Positions 1-8,561 of a stretch of 39,198 nucleotides of DNA are shown here, in pieces. The DNA is taken from NCBI GenBank assembly GCA_012269595.1, contig JAAXJX010000018.1, positions 1-39,198 of the forward strand. Direction: 5' to 3'. Within the stretch, counting starts at the first letter, position 1. Every line of letters starts with the position of its first letter. Under the pieces are notes generated by a model, which was not told where the DNA came from, did no database searches, and worked only from the letters and a program-made list of their open reading frames with translations. Source of the DNA: Planctomycetia bacterium. Lineage in GTDB: Bacteria; Planctomycetota; UBA8108; UBA1146. The translations under genes and the position numbers were made by a program.

Positions 1-555
1 GCCCAGCGCAGGGGCCGCATGGATGAAGCGGAAGGTTTGCTGAGGGAGGCACAATCCAGGGGAGGGGCCATCGCCGCCCGCGCCCTGTTGCAACGGGGAG
101 CCATCTCCATGGACCTGAATCCATCGAGAGCCGCCGCCTGTTTCCGTGAGGCAGCCCGGCAGGCGGTCGACGATGAAACCCGCAGTGAAGCCCATTATCA
201 GCAAGGGGTCGCGCTTCAAAGAATGGGACGCTTCGAAGATGCACAGCTGGCCCTGCAAAAGTGCCTCGACCTCGACGGATCAGGGAAGCACTCAGCCCAG
301 GCCACCCTGCGCCTGCAATACGACCCGTGGTTCAGTGTTCAGGTGGGGGCATTCCTGAAAAAATCCCTCGCCCTCAAACAATCGACCCGACTGCAGGACG
401 CGGGTTTTCCCGCAGAGATCCGCATGCCCGGTCGCAAAGGTTCACCACTGCATCGCGTACTCTCGGGAAGATACAAGGATCGATCCGGAGCCCAGCAACA
501 TGCCAGCCGCATACAGGCAGCTCTCGGTCTGGAAGAAGTGAAAGTCGTTCCGTAA
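1..555 (+). CDS. TPR plus SPOR domain envelope protein, 5' partial
   Basis: The reading frame is open from the first base, so the true start probably lies outside the window; the first in-frame ATG is at 19. The visible part has alanine-rich helical TPR-like repeats (counting from that ATG, about residues 15-90, including an AHYQQGVALQRMGRFEDA helix pair). These are followed by a C-terminal SPOR domain (about 102-178) that opens with FSVQVGAF and ends LGLEEVKVV. SPOR domains bind denuded peptidoglycan at division septa, so a periplasmic, cell-wall-associated role is likely. The stop codon overlaps the ATG of the next gene by one base (TAATG), which indicates translational coupling. The full domain set upstream cannot be seen. 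Confidence 0.8.
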   Translation, partial: AQRRGRMDEAEGLLREAQSRGGAIAARALLQRGAISMDLNPSRAAACFREAARQAVDDETRSEAHYQQGVALQRMGRFEDAQLALQKCLDLDGSGKHSAQATLRLQYDPWFSVQVGAFLKKSLALKQSTRLQDAGFPAEIRMPGRKGSPLHRVLSGRYKDRSGAQQHASRIQAALGLEEVKVVP

Positions 556-2045
556 TGAGTCTGAAAAACATCATCGGTCTCGTACTGACGCTGTTGATCC
601 TTCTGCTGATTTACTCAGGGTTTACGGCGTTCAGGGTCTCCAATCAGATGATCACCCCTGCACCCGCGGGCGACCCGTCACGACTGGGACCGGTCCAGGA
701 CTCTCGTCTTCCCTTCGGCGATGACTACCACAACTGCCAGGGTCGCTTGATGTTCAACAGAAAAGCGGACATGCGCGCCAAAAACCCTGTCGTCACCCTC
801 CTGGACAACACAGGAGCTGACCTTTCACGCATCAAAGTGGATGGCCCGAATAGCCCGAGCTTCTGGGTCAGGGTACCGGAGGGAAATCAGGGCCTTGTCC
901 GCCTGGAAGCAGACGACGCTTACCCCATCCAGACCCTGATCGAAAAGAACGTGCTCGTTTCGCTTCATGAAGCCGCCACCTTTTCAGGAACCATCCTGGG
1001 TCACGTGTTTGTGCTTCAGGGAGAAAAACTGCCGGATCCAACACCTCTGCCGAAAGCCCGGTTATTGATCGAAACAGCGAAAGGCTGGCAATCAGAGGTA
1101 ACCACCGATGGAACAGGAAAATTTGAAGCCCTGATTCCCCCGGGTCCCTTTTTCGTAACCGTCCGTTCAGACAGTCACGCCGATGCCTTTTTCGACAACC
1201 TCACCGCCATTGCAGGAGAAACCATCGATCGTCAGATCATTCTGCCGGCAGGTTGTGAATTGGAAGGCTTTGCCATTGGAAACAATGTCACCCTCGAAGG
1301 GGCCAGAGCATCTCTTGTCTCAATTATGGAAGACGATGCGGACGCAGTTGCGGGCGAGCGGGGGAAATTCAAGATCACCGGGCTAACCTCCGGAATGGCG
1401 ACGCTGTACTTGCAACACCCCGGCTACCAGGAGGAATCCTTCAACCTTTTGGTGCCCAAGGACAAGATCGGCATCCGCAAACCGTTCCCTCTCAAGCCTT
1501 CAGAGAACTTCAATGTTTCTGTCAATCTCGGCAACAGTTCGAATCTCCCGGATGCTCTGGTTCGCGTTACCCGTGGGATGGAAGTGATCTTCGAAGGACC
1601 CACTGCTGAGTTCAACGAGATGAATATCCTCGCCTCAGGTCAGACCTATGCCTTCCTTGCCAGCTGGAATCCTGCTCCGGAGGACGAACAGGCCATCCTC
1701 TACTCGATTCCCAAAATCTGGACGATGCCAGAGAGTGGAAGCGGAGATCTCACCCTGCAAATCGAGGACTGCGTGTACGCAAGAGGGTTGGTATTGAGCG
1801 CCGGTGGCGGAACCACCTTTGGTGGAGCCTTTGTCAAAATCAGGCTTGCTGATGCACAATTCGCAAATGCGCTTGAGGAAATCACCGTTTGGTGTGACAC
1901 CAGTGGCCGCTTTGAATCCCCGCCGCTGCCCCAGGGGAATTACACCGTGGTTGCCCACCATCCCTTCCACGGAATGGTCGGGAAAAACGTTCGCCTGAAT
2001 CAGGCGGGCAATGCAGACCTGGGGGTCTTCACTCTTCCTGAATAA
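555..2045 (+). CDS. Membrane-anchored protein with carboxypeptidase-regulatory-like repeats
   Basis: The 496-residue protein begins at the ATG that overlaps the previous stop. The frame is open further upstream, but this start places a hydrophobic segment at the very N-terminus (IIGLVLTLLILLLIYSGF, about residues 5-22) that looks like a membrane anchor or uncleaved signal. The rest is beta-rich. It has at least three units like CarboxypepD_reg/DUF4198-type Ig-like folds, with phrases such as TDGTGKFEALIPPGPFFVTV, GERGKFKITGLTSGMATLYL and DTSGRFESPPLPQGNYTVVA. Such units usually act as surface or periplasmic scaffolds; no catalytic residues are apparent. Coupling to the SPOR gene suggests a cell-envelope role. 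Its 3' end overlaps the convergent lipoprotein gene by 17 bp. Confidence 0.75.
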   Translation: MSLKNIIGLVLTLLILLLIYSGFTAFRVSNQMITPAPAGDPSRLGPVQDSRLPFGDDYHNCQGRLMFNRKADMRAKNPVVTLLDNTGADLSRIKVDGPNSPSFWVRVPEGNQGLVRLEADDAYPIQTLIEKNVLVSLHEAATFSGTILGHVFVLQGEKLPDPTPLPKARLLIETAKGWQSEVTTDGTGKFEALIPPGPFFVTVRSDSHADAFFDNLTAIAGETIDRQIILPAGCELEGFAIGNNVTLEGARASLVSIMEDDADAVAGERGKFKITGLTSGMATLYLQHPGYQEESFNLLVPKDKIGIRKPFPLKPSENFNVSVNLGNSSNLPDALVRVTRGMEVIFEGPTAEFNEMNILASGQTYAFLASWNPAPEDEQAILYSIPKIWTMPESGSGDLTLQIEDCVYARGLVLSAGGGTTFGGAFVKIRLADAQFANALEEITVWCDTSGRFESPPLPQGNYTVVAHHPFHGMVGKNVRLNQAGNADLGVFTLPE

Positions 2046-2805
2046 GCAGCCAGTCAGCCGCAAAGAGGTTGTACTCTTCGGGGTCCTGATCGTTTCTTTG
2101 TGAAACAAAGATCAACCTGCGACCATCCGAAGAAAAGGAAGGGTCTCCATCAAATCCATCGGTCGTAGTGATTTTTTCATTGAGACCTGAGGCGATGGTG
2201 TACACATACAAATCATACTGCCCTTCGGAGAACTCTCCGCAGTACACCACGTAAAGACCATCAGGGGTCAGGGTTGGCCGCCCGGCAATCTGACCCTCTT
2301 TGCTGATGACCGCAGGTTCGCCATCTCCGATTCTCAAGACGACTTCTGTTGATACCCCGGGTGCCGGCGGAAAGTTGTCAGTATAGGCTTTTCCGGAAGC
2401 GTCCCCCTTGAGCGCCGTGAAACAGGACAGATCTCCTGCAGCAGATGAAGTGGCAACCAGGGGCTGGGGAAGATCTTCATCCACGCTTTTCAACCCTGAA
2501 GCATCCGTGAACATGTGGTAGACGCGCGCTTCCTTGTGTGGAGGCCTCTGGCTGCTGAAGGCAACGACACGATCATTATCTGTGAAAACAGGGCGTCGAT
2601 TGACACCGCCATCAGTCAATTGCACCAGGGTATCGAAATGATTTTCGCCGGGTGAATTGTCAACAATCCGTGGCAGCGGGTCGAGAAGCACTTCGGAACG
2701 TGTGGCTGGCCTGCTGGAGGTCTGCCCGGAGGGCTCCCCGGTACAACCTGCGAACGCCAACAAACCAACCAGAGGGAGGATTGAAAAGTGAAGCAACCGG
2801 GTCAT
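2029..2805 (-). CDS. TolB/PD40-type beta-propeller lipoprotein
   Basis: The 258-residue protein starts MTRLLHFSILPLVGLLAFAGC. This is a signal peptide ending in a lipobox-like FAGC (Phe at -3 is non-standard), so it is probably a lipoprotein. I chose the ATG at 2805 over the upstream one at 2829 because GAAAGG lies about 9 nt before it and the signal peptide then begins cleanly. The mature part has WD40-like/PD40 blade signatures: VQLTDGGVNRRPVFTDNDRVVAFSS, RPTLTPDGLYVVYCG, DLYVYTIASG and GDPSFSSDGRRLIFVS. These resemble the TolB C-terminal propeller, but there is no TolB N-terminal domain. The partner or ligand is unknown. Its 5' end is divergent from the YjbQ gene, 73 bp away. Confidence 0.75.
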   Translation of the reverse strand: MTRLLHFSILPLVGLLAFAGCTGEPSGQTSSRPATRSEVLLDPLPRIVDNSPGENHFDTLVQLTDGGVNRRPVFTDNDRVVAFSSQRPPHKEARVYHMFTDASGLKSVDEDLPQPLVATSSAAGDLSCFTALKGDASGKAYTDNFPPAPGVSTEVVLRIGDGEPAVISKEGQIAGRPTLTPDGLYVVYCGEFSEGQYDLYVYTIASGLNEKITTTDGFDGDPSFSSDGRRLIFVSQRNDQDPEEYNLFAADWLLIQEE

Positions 2806-2878
2806 CAGCGTTGGCCTTTCCAGTGTCATGCCGTAGATTAATCGAAGACGACTCGGCAGGCATCCCGAAAGGATTCCG

Positions 2879-3289
2879 ATGTACGGTGAAGATCTGACCT
2901 TCCAGACCCCTGGCAAAGGACTCCATGAGATCACCCAACCGTTGGCAGAAGCGATCCGCAGGGCCGATGTCGAAACCGGGCTTTGCCATGTGTTTCTGAG
3001 GCATACCAGCGCCAGCCTCGTCATCACAGAGAACGCTGATCCCTCTGCACGGCGTGATCTGCTCAACTGGTTCGACCGTCTCGCTCCGGAAAACGACCCT
3101 GACTACACACACACATCCGAAGGGCCCGATGACATGCCATCCCATTTGAAGGCCGCTGTCACCCGGACTTCGGAAACGCTGCCCGTCAAGGATGGCCGAC
3201 TCAACCTCGGCACCTGGCAGGGAGTCTTTCTCTTTGAACACCGAACCCGTCCCCATGAACGCACCATCAGTGTGCGTGTCTGGGACTGA
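2879..3289 (+). CDS. YjbQ-family protein (UPF0047, secondary thiamine-phosphate synthase type)
   Basis: The 136-residue protein spans the full YjbQ/UPF0047 family length. Recognisable family features are the N-terminal strand GLHEITQPLAEAIR, CHVFLRHTSASLVITENADPSARRDL with the conserved HTSASL and N/D residues, and the C-terminal GTWQGVFLFEHRTRPHERTISV. Known members have weak thiamine-phosphate synthase activity and complement thiE mutants; the physiological role is unsettled, so I leave the symbol empty. An AAAGGA ribosome site lies about 6 nt before the ATG. The next gene begins 10 bp after its stop. Confidence 0.88.
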   Translation: MYGEDLTFQTPGKGLHEITQPLAEAIRRADVETGLCHVFLRHTSASLVITENADPSARRDLLNWFDRLAPENDPDYTHTSEGPDDMPSHLKAAVTRTSETLPVKDGRLNLGTWQGVFLFEHRTRPHERTISVRVWD

Positions 3290-3299
3290 AGGAGATCAC

Positions 3300-3695
3300 A
3301 TGGCTGGCCCCAAAATCCTTGTCGCCTGCGTCGACAACACCTTGCGCAATGGCTGCTTTGACGCGGCAGGTTCGATGGGACTGAGAGCAGATGCTGTTGG
3401 AAACCAGAAGGGCCTCACCAAGAGACTCTCCAAGGACTCCTACGACCTCGTTATTCTCCAGGGAGACCTCAATGCAGACCCCCTCGGAGAAGCGAAGACC
3501 CTGGAACTTCAGGAGGGTGACGATCTCTCTGACATCGGCGATCGCATCAAGGCGCTGATCGAAGTGCCGGAGTTCGACCCCGAGTCGGTGGAAGACCTGC
3601 CACCCGCTTCACCGCTGCCGTGGAAAAAGGACCAGCCCGCCAAACGCAAGGCGAAGCCGAGGGATGAGCACTCGGGGGGATCCGGTTCTTCCTGA
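3300..3695 (+). CDS. Small pseudo-receiver (response-regulator-like) protein
   Basis: This 131-residue protein has GGAG 6-7 nt before its ATG and lies 10 bp after the YjbQ gene, so the two are probably co-transcribed. Residues 4-57 follow the start of a CheY-like receiver: KILVACVDN (strand 1 and acidic loop), a helix, then YDLVILQGDLN (strand 3). The position of the phospho-accepting Asp is Gln in this alignment, and the fold appears cut short after about 70 residues. The tail is acidic, then Pro/Lys/Ser-rich (PWKKDQPAKRKAKPRDE) and probably disordered. It may be a non-phosphorylatable adaptor, but this rests on visual similarity only. Confidence 0.55.
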   Translation: MAGPKILVACVDNTLRNGCFDAAGSMGLRADAVGNQKGLTKRLSKDSYDLVILQGDLNADPLGEAKTLELQEGDDLSDIGDRIKALIEVPEFDPESVEDLPPASPLPWKKDQPAKRKAKPRDEHSGGSGSS

Positions 3696-3707
3696 AGCAG
3701 CCGAATC

Positions 3708-4391
3708 CTAGAGCTGTGAGAGCCAGTCAGGAATACGCACAACCATCAACTCTTCGGCGCTCTTCAGCTCTGCGGCAATATTGCTGAACTGATCGATGGG
3801 CATCGGCTGGCGCCAGTTGGCGTTGTCTTCGACAAAAAGCATCTTGGGATTCTTGAGCCACTCCTCCACCCGCAACAGATGCATCGCCTCGCCATTCTTC
3901 TGTGCTGGCAACTGCAACCTCAAACCGGAAGCACGCACAGGGCGTGCAAGGGGAGCGCAGGATTCTGAATCCAGTTGAAGAACCTTTTCAGCCAACCAAT
4001 CCGCTGCCACCCCATCACCGGGCACGCGGATCAGGGTTCGATGGTTTCGGGTGCGCGCAATGATCACCGGAAACTGAACCCTTTTGGAAAGGGAGCGAAC
4101 CACCTCTTCCATTCGGCGCGCCAGCAACTCTGATCCGATTCCCGCACCCTCCTCCTGAAAGGTGATGCGGTCACGGGCAAAGGTGACCCTCGAAGCCCCC
4201 TTCTCGGGAGTGGCTGCGGTCTCGAGTCGTGCGCCGTCGCCAACGCGCATGAAGTTCTCATATCCACAGGGACCCGAAACCTCCATGTACACCTCTTTGA
4301 AAGCCTCCAGGCCAACCTGCATCGGCAGATGGATCAGGTCGACAGAAACGCCAAGGGTGCTGGGATCGAGGCCGCCAAGGGGATCACTCAT
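3708..4391 (-). CDS. Unknown protein, third gene of the XPB helicase operon
   Basis: The 227-residue protein matches no family I recognise. Its ATG overlaps the stop of the helicase-partner gene as ATGA, so it is translationally coupled to it and almost certainly functions with the XPB group. The sequence is mixed alpha/beta with no signal peptide or membrane segment. A helical stretch (LLARRMEEVVRSLSKRV) is followed by strands (FPVIIARTRNHRTLIRVPG), and the C-terminus (EELMVVRIPDWLSQL) is amphipathic. I see no nuclease motif such as PD-ExK or the Bax1-type motifs found beside archaeal XPB. A structural or regulatory subunit is possible. Confidence 0.7.
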   Translation of the reverse strand: MSDPLGGLDPSTLGVSVDLIHLPMQVGLEAFKEVYMEVSGPCGYENFMRVGDGARLETAATPEKGASRVTFARDRITFQEEGAGIGSELLARRMEEVVRSLSKRVQFPVIIARTRNHRTLIRVPGDGVAADWLAEKVLQLDSESCAPLARPVRASGLRLQLPAQKNGEAMHLLRVEEWLKNPKMLFVEDNANWRQPMPIDQFSNIAAELKSAEELMVVRIPDWLSQL

Positions 4392-6409
4392 GCTTCTACC
4401 GAGTCTCCTTCTGAGTCGATGGTGATACGGTCATCGAGTCGAACCAGCCAACCCTCTTCGCGCAATCTTTCGATGAAAGGAGGGGCCTCCGCTTCGATGG
4501 CTCCCATCCTTTGACCAGGAATGAACAGTTCACGCCGACCGATTTCGACGTACTTGATCTTTTCCTCATCGAGAATTTCTGTCAGTTGTTTATACCGATC
4601 GGGCTTGAGACCGGTGAGGTGGATCGCCGGTGAGACCTGGATCCAATCCATGTCCCGACCCCAATCGCGGATCGCCACGCAGACTGTTTCCGGCAGTGGG
4701 TGGGCGCTGGCCCCTTCAAGAATGCTGCGGATCGAATCCACTTGCAGCCCGGATCGAACCCCGGAACGCATCGACTCGGGGGTCGCACGGTAACGGCGAA
4801 CCCTCTCAGCGGAAATCCGTTCCGAGAAACGGGCCAGCTGCAATTCCAGAGCCATGCCTTCCAATCCCTCGGTGATCAGCATGATCTCGAAATCAGGATT
4901 AACGAGGATGCGGCACTCGGAAGGGTCAATCTCCTGACCGAGCAGCGATTTTCCCAAATCCGTCATCAGGAGGCTCGACAGGGAGCCGTCGACCACCCCG
5001 ACTTCACACATACCCAGGCAGAGCATGCGATTGATGATCCAGAATGCGAGATCGGTTCCGAGTCGGTGCACCGGACACTGCAAACGGTCCCGGGAGAAAT
5101 CCTCTTCCCGGCGCTGGCGCAGTTGCTGGGCCACCTCACGCTCTTCGAGCTCCAACAGATAAGTGCTGACACTGTGGTCGATCACAGAATCCAGAGAGAT
5201 CCAGCCGTCATTTCCGTGGTTACGCAAGGTTTCGAGAAGAATCGACCGCAGACCTTCCTGGTGGAAGGACCAGCGTGCGCCGGCACTCTCTTCGAGGAAT
5301 CTCTGCAAAACGATTTCGGTTTTGCGACGGAAATCCAGGCTCCTCCATGAATCGATACGCGAATCGCTGACGCGAAGTTCTCCAGCAAAATTCTCCACAA
5401 GCCCCAGACGCATCGCTACTCTCAAGACGCGGGTGACCGTATCGCCTTCGAGGTAATCGGTCATGCGCTCCATAGCAAAGGTGCGTCTCAACTGCTCCGC
5501 AAGGCGTTTGGGAAAACTGCCTGCTCGGGTGAGACGAATCGGCTCTTGCTCGATATGCAGGGTCAACCTCTCGATGTCGATCAACAGGTCGACACCGGAC
5601 TCCAGAATCTGATCCGGGTGCTGCTCCTGGGGCATCTGCTCCAGCGCACGGCTTTGCATCCACTCCTGAAAGATCACGAGGGAAGTATCGGGCAGGGTGA
5701 TGCCGTAATCCTGCAATCTTCCATCGCCGATGGTGCCGATTCCCTTCTCCTCGAGAATCTGCCTCCAACCCTCTTCATCGATCTCTTCGCCACCCTCAGT
5801 CTCGAGGTAGTCGACTATTTCATCGGAATCGAGATTGAGCACCCCACGCTGACCCAGTGCACGTCGACACAGTTCGGCAAGGAGGGGGTCTTCGATGCTC
5901 TCCACCCGCTCATCCACTCCCGCTTCTAATTTGGATGGGGAAGCCTCCAGCATGCGGAAGCTGACAGAGTCTGCAGCTGAAGCGGACTGCCCACCCACAT
6001 TGAGGGCTCGAGCAAGATGGTCTGCCAACTCATCAGGAATCTCGAGGAACTCACTTCCCCGGGATCGATCCTTGCGTTGACGGGTGACAAACCCGCGCTC
6101 GGTCAGTTGGCGTACCGTGGATTCTACCTCAATCCTCGAAGCGCCACTTTGTGCCAAGCCTTCCTGGATCTCGTTGATCTGGGCCTTTGGCTCGGGGCGC
6201 GAAAGAACATCCTGAATCAGACGCTTTTGAGTTTGGCTGAGGCGAGCCACTTTCTCGGGAACGCCTTCGCCTGAAACGAAGACCTTCTCCACCCGGTAGC
6301 GCAGTTCTTCCACCTTCGAATTGGCGGATTCACCGGGAAGCCAGAACTGGTGAATGGTTTGCAGTTCCGCTTTTTTCAATCCTCGAAGAAACTTTCCGAC
6401 GGCACTCAA
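4388..6409 (-). CDS. XPB-associated protein with Helicase_C_3-type domain
   Basis: The protein has 673 residues. It starts at TTG (not ATG) in a TTGA overlap with the XPB stop, with a strong GAGGAGG 7 nt upstream. The N-terminal half is helical with winged-helix-like stretches (about 55-120). The C-terminal part carries the Helicase_C_3-type pattern: CRILVNPDFEIMLI, then LARFSERIS, YRATPESM, a helical SIRSILEGAS segment and PLPETVCVAIRDWGRDM. There are no Walker motifs, so it is not itself a helicase. Actinobacterial helicase-associated proteins of this kind occur near XPB genes, which supports a role as an XPB partner in DNA repair or remodelling. Confidence 0.75.
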   Translation of the reverse strand: MSAVGKFLRGLKKAELQTIHQFWLPGESANSKVEELRYRVEKVFVSGEGVPEKVARLSQTQKRLIQDVLSRPEPKAQINEIQEGLAQSGASRIEVESTVRQLTERGFVTRQRKDRSRGSEFLEIPDELADHLARALNVGGQSASAADSVSFRMLEASPSKLEAGVDERVESIEDPLLAELCRRALGQRGVLNLDSDEIVDYLETEGGEEIDEEGWRQILEEKGIGTIGDGRLQDYGITLPDTSLVIFQEWMQSRALEQMPQEQHPDQILESGVDLLIDIERLTLHIEQEPIRLTRAGSFPKRLAEQLRRTFAMERMTDYLEGDTVTRVLRVAMRLGLVENFAGELRVSDSRIDSWRSLDFRRKTEIVLQRFLEESAGARWSFHQEGLRSILLETLRNHGNDGWISLDSVIDHSVSTYLLELEEREVAQQLRQRREEDFSRDRLQCPVHRLGTDLAFWIINRMLCLGMCEVGVVDGSLSSLLMTDLGKSLLGQEIDPSECRILVNPDFEIMLITEGLEGMALELQLARFSERISAERVRRYRATPESMRSGVRSGLQVDSIRSILEGASAHPLPETVCVAIRDWGRDMDWIQVSPAIHLTGLKPDRYKQLTEILDEEKIKYVEIGRRELFIPGQRMGAIEAEAPPFIERLREEGWLVRLDDRITIDSEGDSVEA

Positions 6410-8085
6410 CTCAGCACCTCCTCTTGTTCTTCGATTTCGTATTGGTAGCCCTGCTCCATCAGAAATCTCTGACGACGGTGGGCAAAGTCCTGATCACGAC
6501 TGTCACGGGTCACCAAAGAATAGAAGGTCGCTTCACGACCATCTGATTTGGGCCTCAACACTCGTCCCAGGCGCTGCGCCTCCTCTTGGCGGGAACCGTA
6601 GGTACCAGAGATCTGAACCGCCACGGAGGCATCCGGAAGATCGACGGCGAAGTTGCCCACCTTGCTGACGATCAGCACGGGCACCTCGCCATTACGGAAG
6701 GCTGCGTAAAGCCTTTCCCGTTCATCCTGGGGAGTATGCCCCGTGATCAGCGGAGCGCCGATGGACCGGGAGACGTCGCGCAATTGTTTCAAATACTGGC
6801 CAATGACCAGAATCCGCTCTCCTTCGTGGCGCTCAAGGATCTTGTGCAAGCGCTGCAGTTTCATCGGATTCTCCGATGAGATGCGGAAGCGATGACGCCG
6901 ATCTGCATTGAGGTAAGCATCCCGCTCTTCCTGCGGCAGGTCGAGTCGTACCTCGACGCAGCGCACTTTGGCGATAAACCCTTCACGCTCAAGATCTCGC
7001 CACGGCATGTCGTAGATACGGGGACCGATGAGGGTGAAGACCTCGTCTTCGCGTCCATCTTCTCTCACAAGGGTTGCCGTCAGGCCAAGGCGACGACGCG
7101 CCTGAATCTCCGCCGTGAAACGGAAAACCGGAGCGGGCAACATGTGCACTTCGTCGTAGATGATGAGTCCCCAGTCATGATCGGCGAAGAGATCAAGATG
7201 GGTGAAGTCTTCGGTTTTTGATTTGCGGTGAGCGGTGATCTGATAGGTCGCCACAGTGATCGGGGCGATGTCCTTGCACGCCCCCGAGTACTCGGCGACC
7301 TGGGATTCGTCCAGGTTGGTCCAGCGAATGATCTCTTTGCGCCACTGCCTCACACTGGTGATGTTCGGCGCAAGAATGAGGGTCTGGCACTTGAGCTTTT
7401 CGATGAGGCCGATACCCACCACGGTTTTGCCGGCGCCACACGGCAGCACGACCACACCGGATCCTCCGCCACCCCCCTGATCAGAGAAGAACGCTTCCAC
7501 CGATTCGTCCTGGTAGTTACGCAGAGCAAACTCTGAATCCTCCGGGAAATGAAGATCGATGGCTGCACCGGTACGAAATCCGGCCCTGTCTGCAATCGGA
7601 AAACCGTTGCGGATCATCGCCACCTTGAGCGCACCCCTGTGACCGGGGTCGATCCGATAGGCGTGACCTTCACAGGGATCTGTCAGAATCTCCGCCAGTG
7701 AGGGTCGATTGGCCAGTGTGGCGAGGTGGTCGTCATCATCCTGGGAAGGACGCAGGATCAACGTCTCACCATCCTCTGCCCTGACCAATTCAAAGCGTCC
7801 AAAACTGTCGAGAGCCTTGGCCACCATGTCGTGGAGAGCTTTTGGAACCGGATAACGCGCATTCTCCTCGAGCAAGCCGAGGATCTTCTCCTGGCTCCAT
7901 CCCGATTGAGCTGCATTCCACAGCGAGATCGGACTGATCCGATACTCGTGGAAGTACTCCGGACTCTTTTCGAGATGGGCAAAAGCGGCAAGCTCATGCC
8001 TCAATCTCTGCGCTGAGGGGTGGTGAACCTCCAACAGCAGGGTGCCATCGCTCTGAACGATGAGCGATTTTTCTTCGGTATTCAT
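6406..8085 (-). CDS. XPB/Ssl2-type DNA repair helicase
   Basis: This is a superfamily 2, 3'-5' DNA helicase of the bacterial XPB type (559 residues). An N-terminal domain opens with LIVQSDGTLLLEV, the usual bacterial XPB beginning. The ATPase core follows, with Walker A PCGAGKT (about 215-221), DEVH (311-314), the TATLVRED motif III and the RED motif typical of XPB. The second RecA lobe ends with motif VI, EAQRLGRVLRPK. I took the ATG at 8085 because it gives the usual N-terminus; an in-frame ATG at 8118 would add 11 residues. It is first in a three-gene overlapping operon. In eukaryotes XPB opens DNA in nucleotide excision repair; bacterial roles are less well known. Confidence 0.92.
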   Translation of the reverse strand: MNTEEKSLIVQSDGTLLLEVHHPSAQRLRHELAAFAHLEKSPEYFHEYRISPISLWNAAQSGWSQEKILGLLEENARYPVPKALHDMVAKALDSFGRFELVRAEDGETLILRPSQDDDDHLATLANRPSLAEILTDPCEGHAYRIDPGHRGALKVAMIRNGFPIADRAGFRTGAAIDLHFPEDSEFALRNYQDESVEAFFSDQGGGGGSGVVVLPCGAGKTVVGIGLIEKLKCQTLILAPNITSVRQWRKEIIRWTNLDESQVAEYSGACKDIAPITVATYQITAHRKSKTEDFTHLDLFADHDWGLIIYDEVHMLPAPVFRFTAEIQARRRLGLTATLVREDGREDEVFTLIGPRIYDMPWRDLEREGFIAKVRCVEVRLDLPQEERDAYLNADRRHRFRISSENPMKLQRLHKILERHEGERILVIGQYLKQLRDVSRSIGAPLITGHTPQDERERLYAAFRNGEVPVLIVSKVGNFAVDLPDASVAVQISGTYGSRQEEAQRLGRVLRPKSDGREATFYSLVTRDSRDQDFAHRRQRFLMEQGYQYEIEEQEEVLS

Positions 8086-8340
8086 AGTGCAACGATCCCG
8101 TCGCGCTTCACCCTCCATGAGGGCCGGTATGGGTGCGCCGCACCTTGGCGACGAGCCCTTCCCTGCACGGGCGAGATCTCACTCCTTGATGGAACTGTGC
8201 GGGGTGCCGGGACAGAAGTTCTTTCTGCAGCGACCTCGCGTTTTCCTGAAATTGTCGAGTTCGGGAATTCCCCACCCCGAAACTCGTTCCCCCGACCAGA
8301 GCAACGGAGCAACCCTGCTCCACCCTGGACAACATATCTG

Positions 8341-8389
8341 TCGATACCGGTCTTCCCGATCCTCCTGATTCCCCCCTGATCGGTATCGA
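8341..8389. repeat. 12-bp inverted repeat, 25-nt loop
   Basis: TCGATACCGGTC (8341-8352) is matched by GATCGGTATCGA (8378-8389). There is a single non-Watson-Crick position, which would be a G-U pair in a plus-strand RNA but a C-A mismatch in a minus-strand one. It lies in the 476-bp gene-free stretch between gyrA and the XPB gene. Confidence 0.6.
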
Positions 8390-8412
8390 TTTGCGCAGCT
8401 TGTAAAAGCCCG

Positions 8413-8437
8413 GGCGTTCCATACGTCAACGAACGCC
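8413..8437. repeat. 7-bp inverted repeat
   Basis: GGCGTTC (8413-8419) and GAACGCC (8431-8437) form a perfect stem with an 11-nt loop. It is the second of four consecutive inverted repeats in this intergenic region. Confidence 0.45.
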
Positions 8438-8438
8438 G

Positions 8439-8492
8439 CCTGTCTTCAGATCCTCAACAACCACTTTTGGTCGATGAAAACCTGAAGACAGG
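8439..8492. repeat. 11-bp perfect inverted repeat
   Basis: CCTGTCTTCAG (8439-8449) and CTGAAGACAGG (8482-8492) are perfectly complementary with 32 nt between them. No T-tract follows on either strand, so it is not a standard intrinsic terminator. Confidence 0.6.
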
Positions 8493-8513
8493 ATTCTGAT
8501 GATATGCCACGAA

Positions 8514-8539
8514 AGGTGGGCGGCATCTACCACCCACTT
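8514..8539. repeat. 7-bp hairpin between gyrA and XPB genes
   Basis: AGGTGGG (8514-8520) can pair with CCCACTT (8533-8539) with one G-U pair in plus-strand RNA. It is the inverted repeat closest to the end of gyrA, which stops at 8562. No other signal was found between 8086 and 8340: two overlapping minus-strand frames there lack codon bias and ribosome sites. Confidence 0.4.
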
Positions 8540-8561
8540 GGCAGGACTTTGAGAAAAAATC

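Noticed and set aside
8108-8422. Minus-strand open frame of 104 codons between gyrA and the XPB gene
   Set aside because: No ribosome site, rare codons (ATA, AGA, AGG) mixed in, no family similarity, and a second overlapping frame is equally long; the stretch also contains inverted repeats.
8545-8561. T-run just after the gyrA stop (minus strand) as an intrinsic terminator
   Set aside because: No GC-rich stem directly precedes the T-run.
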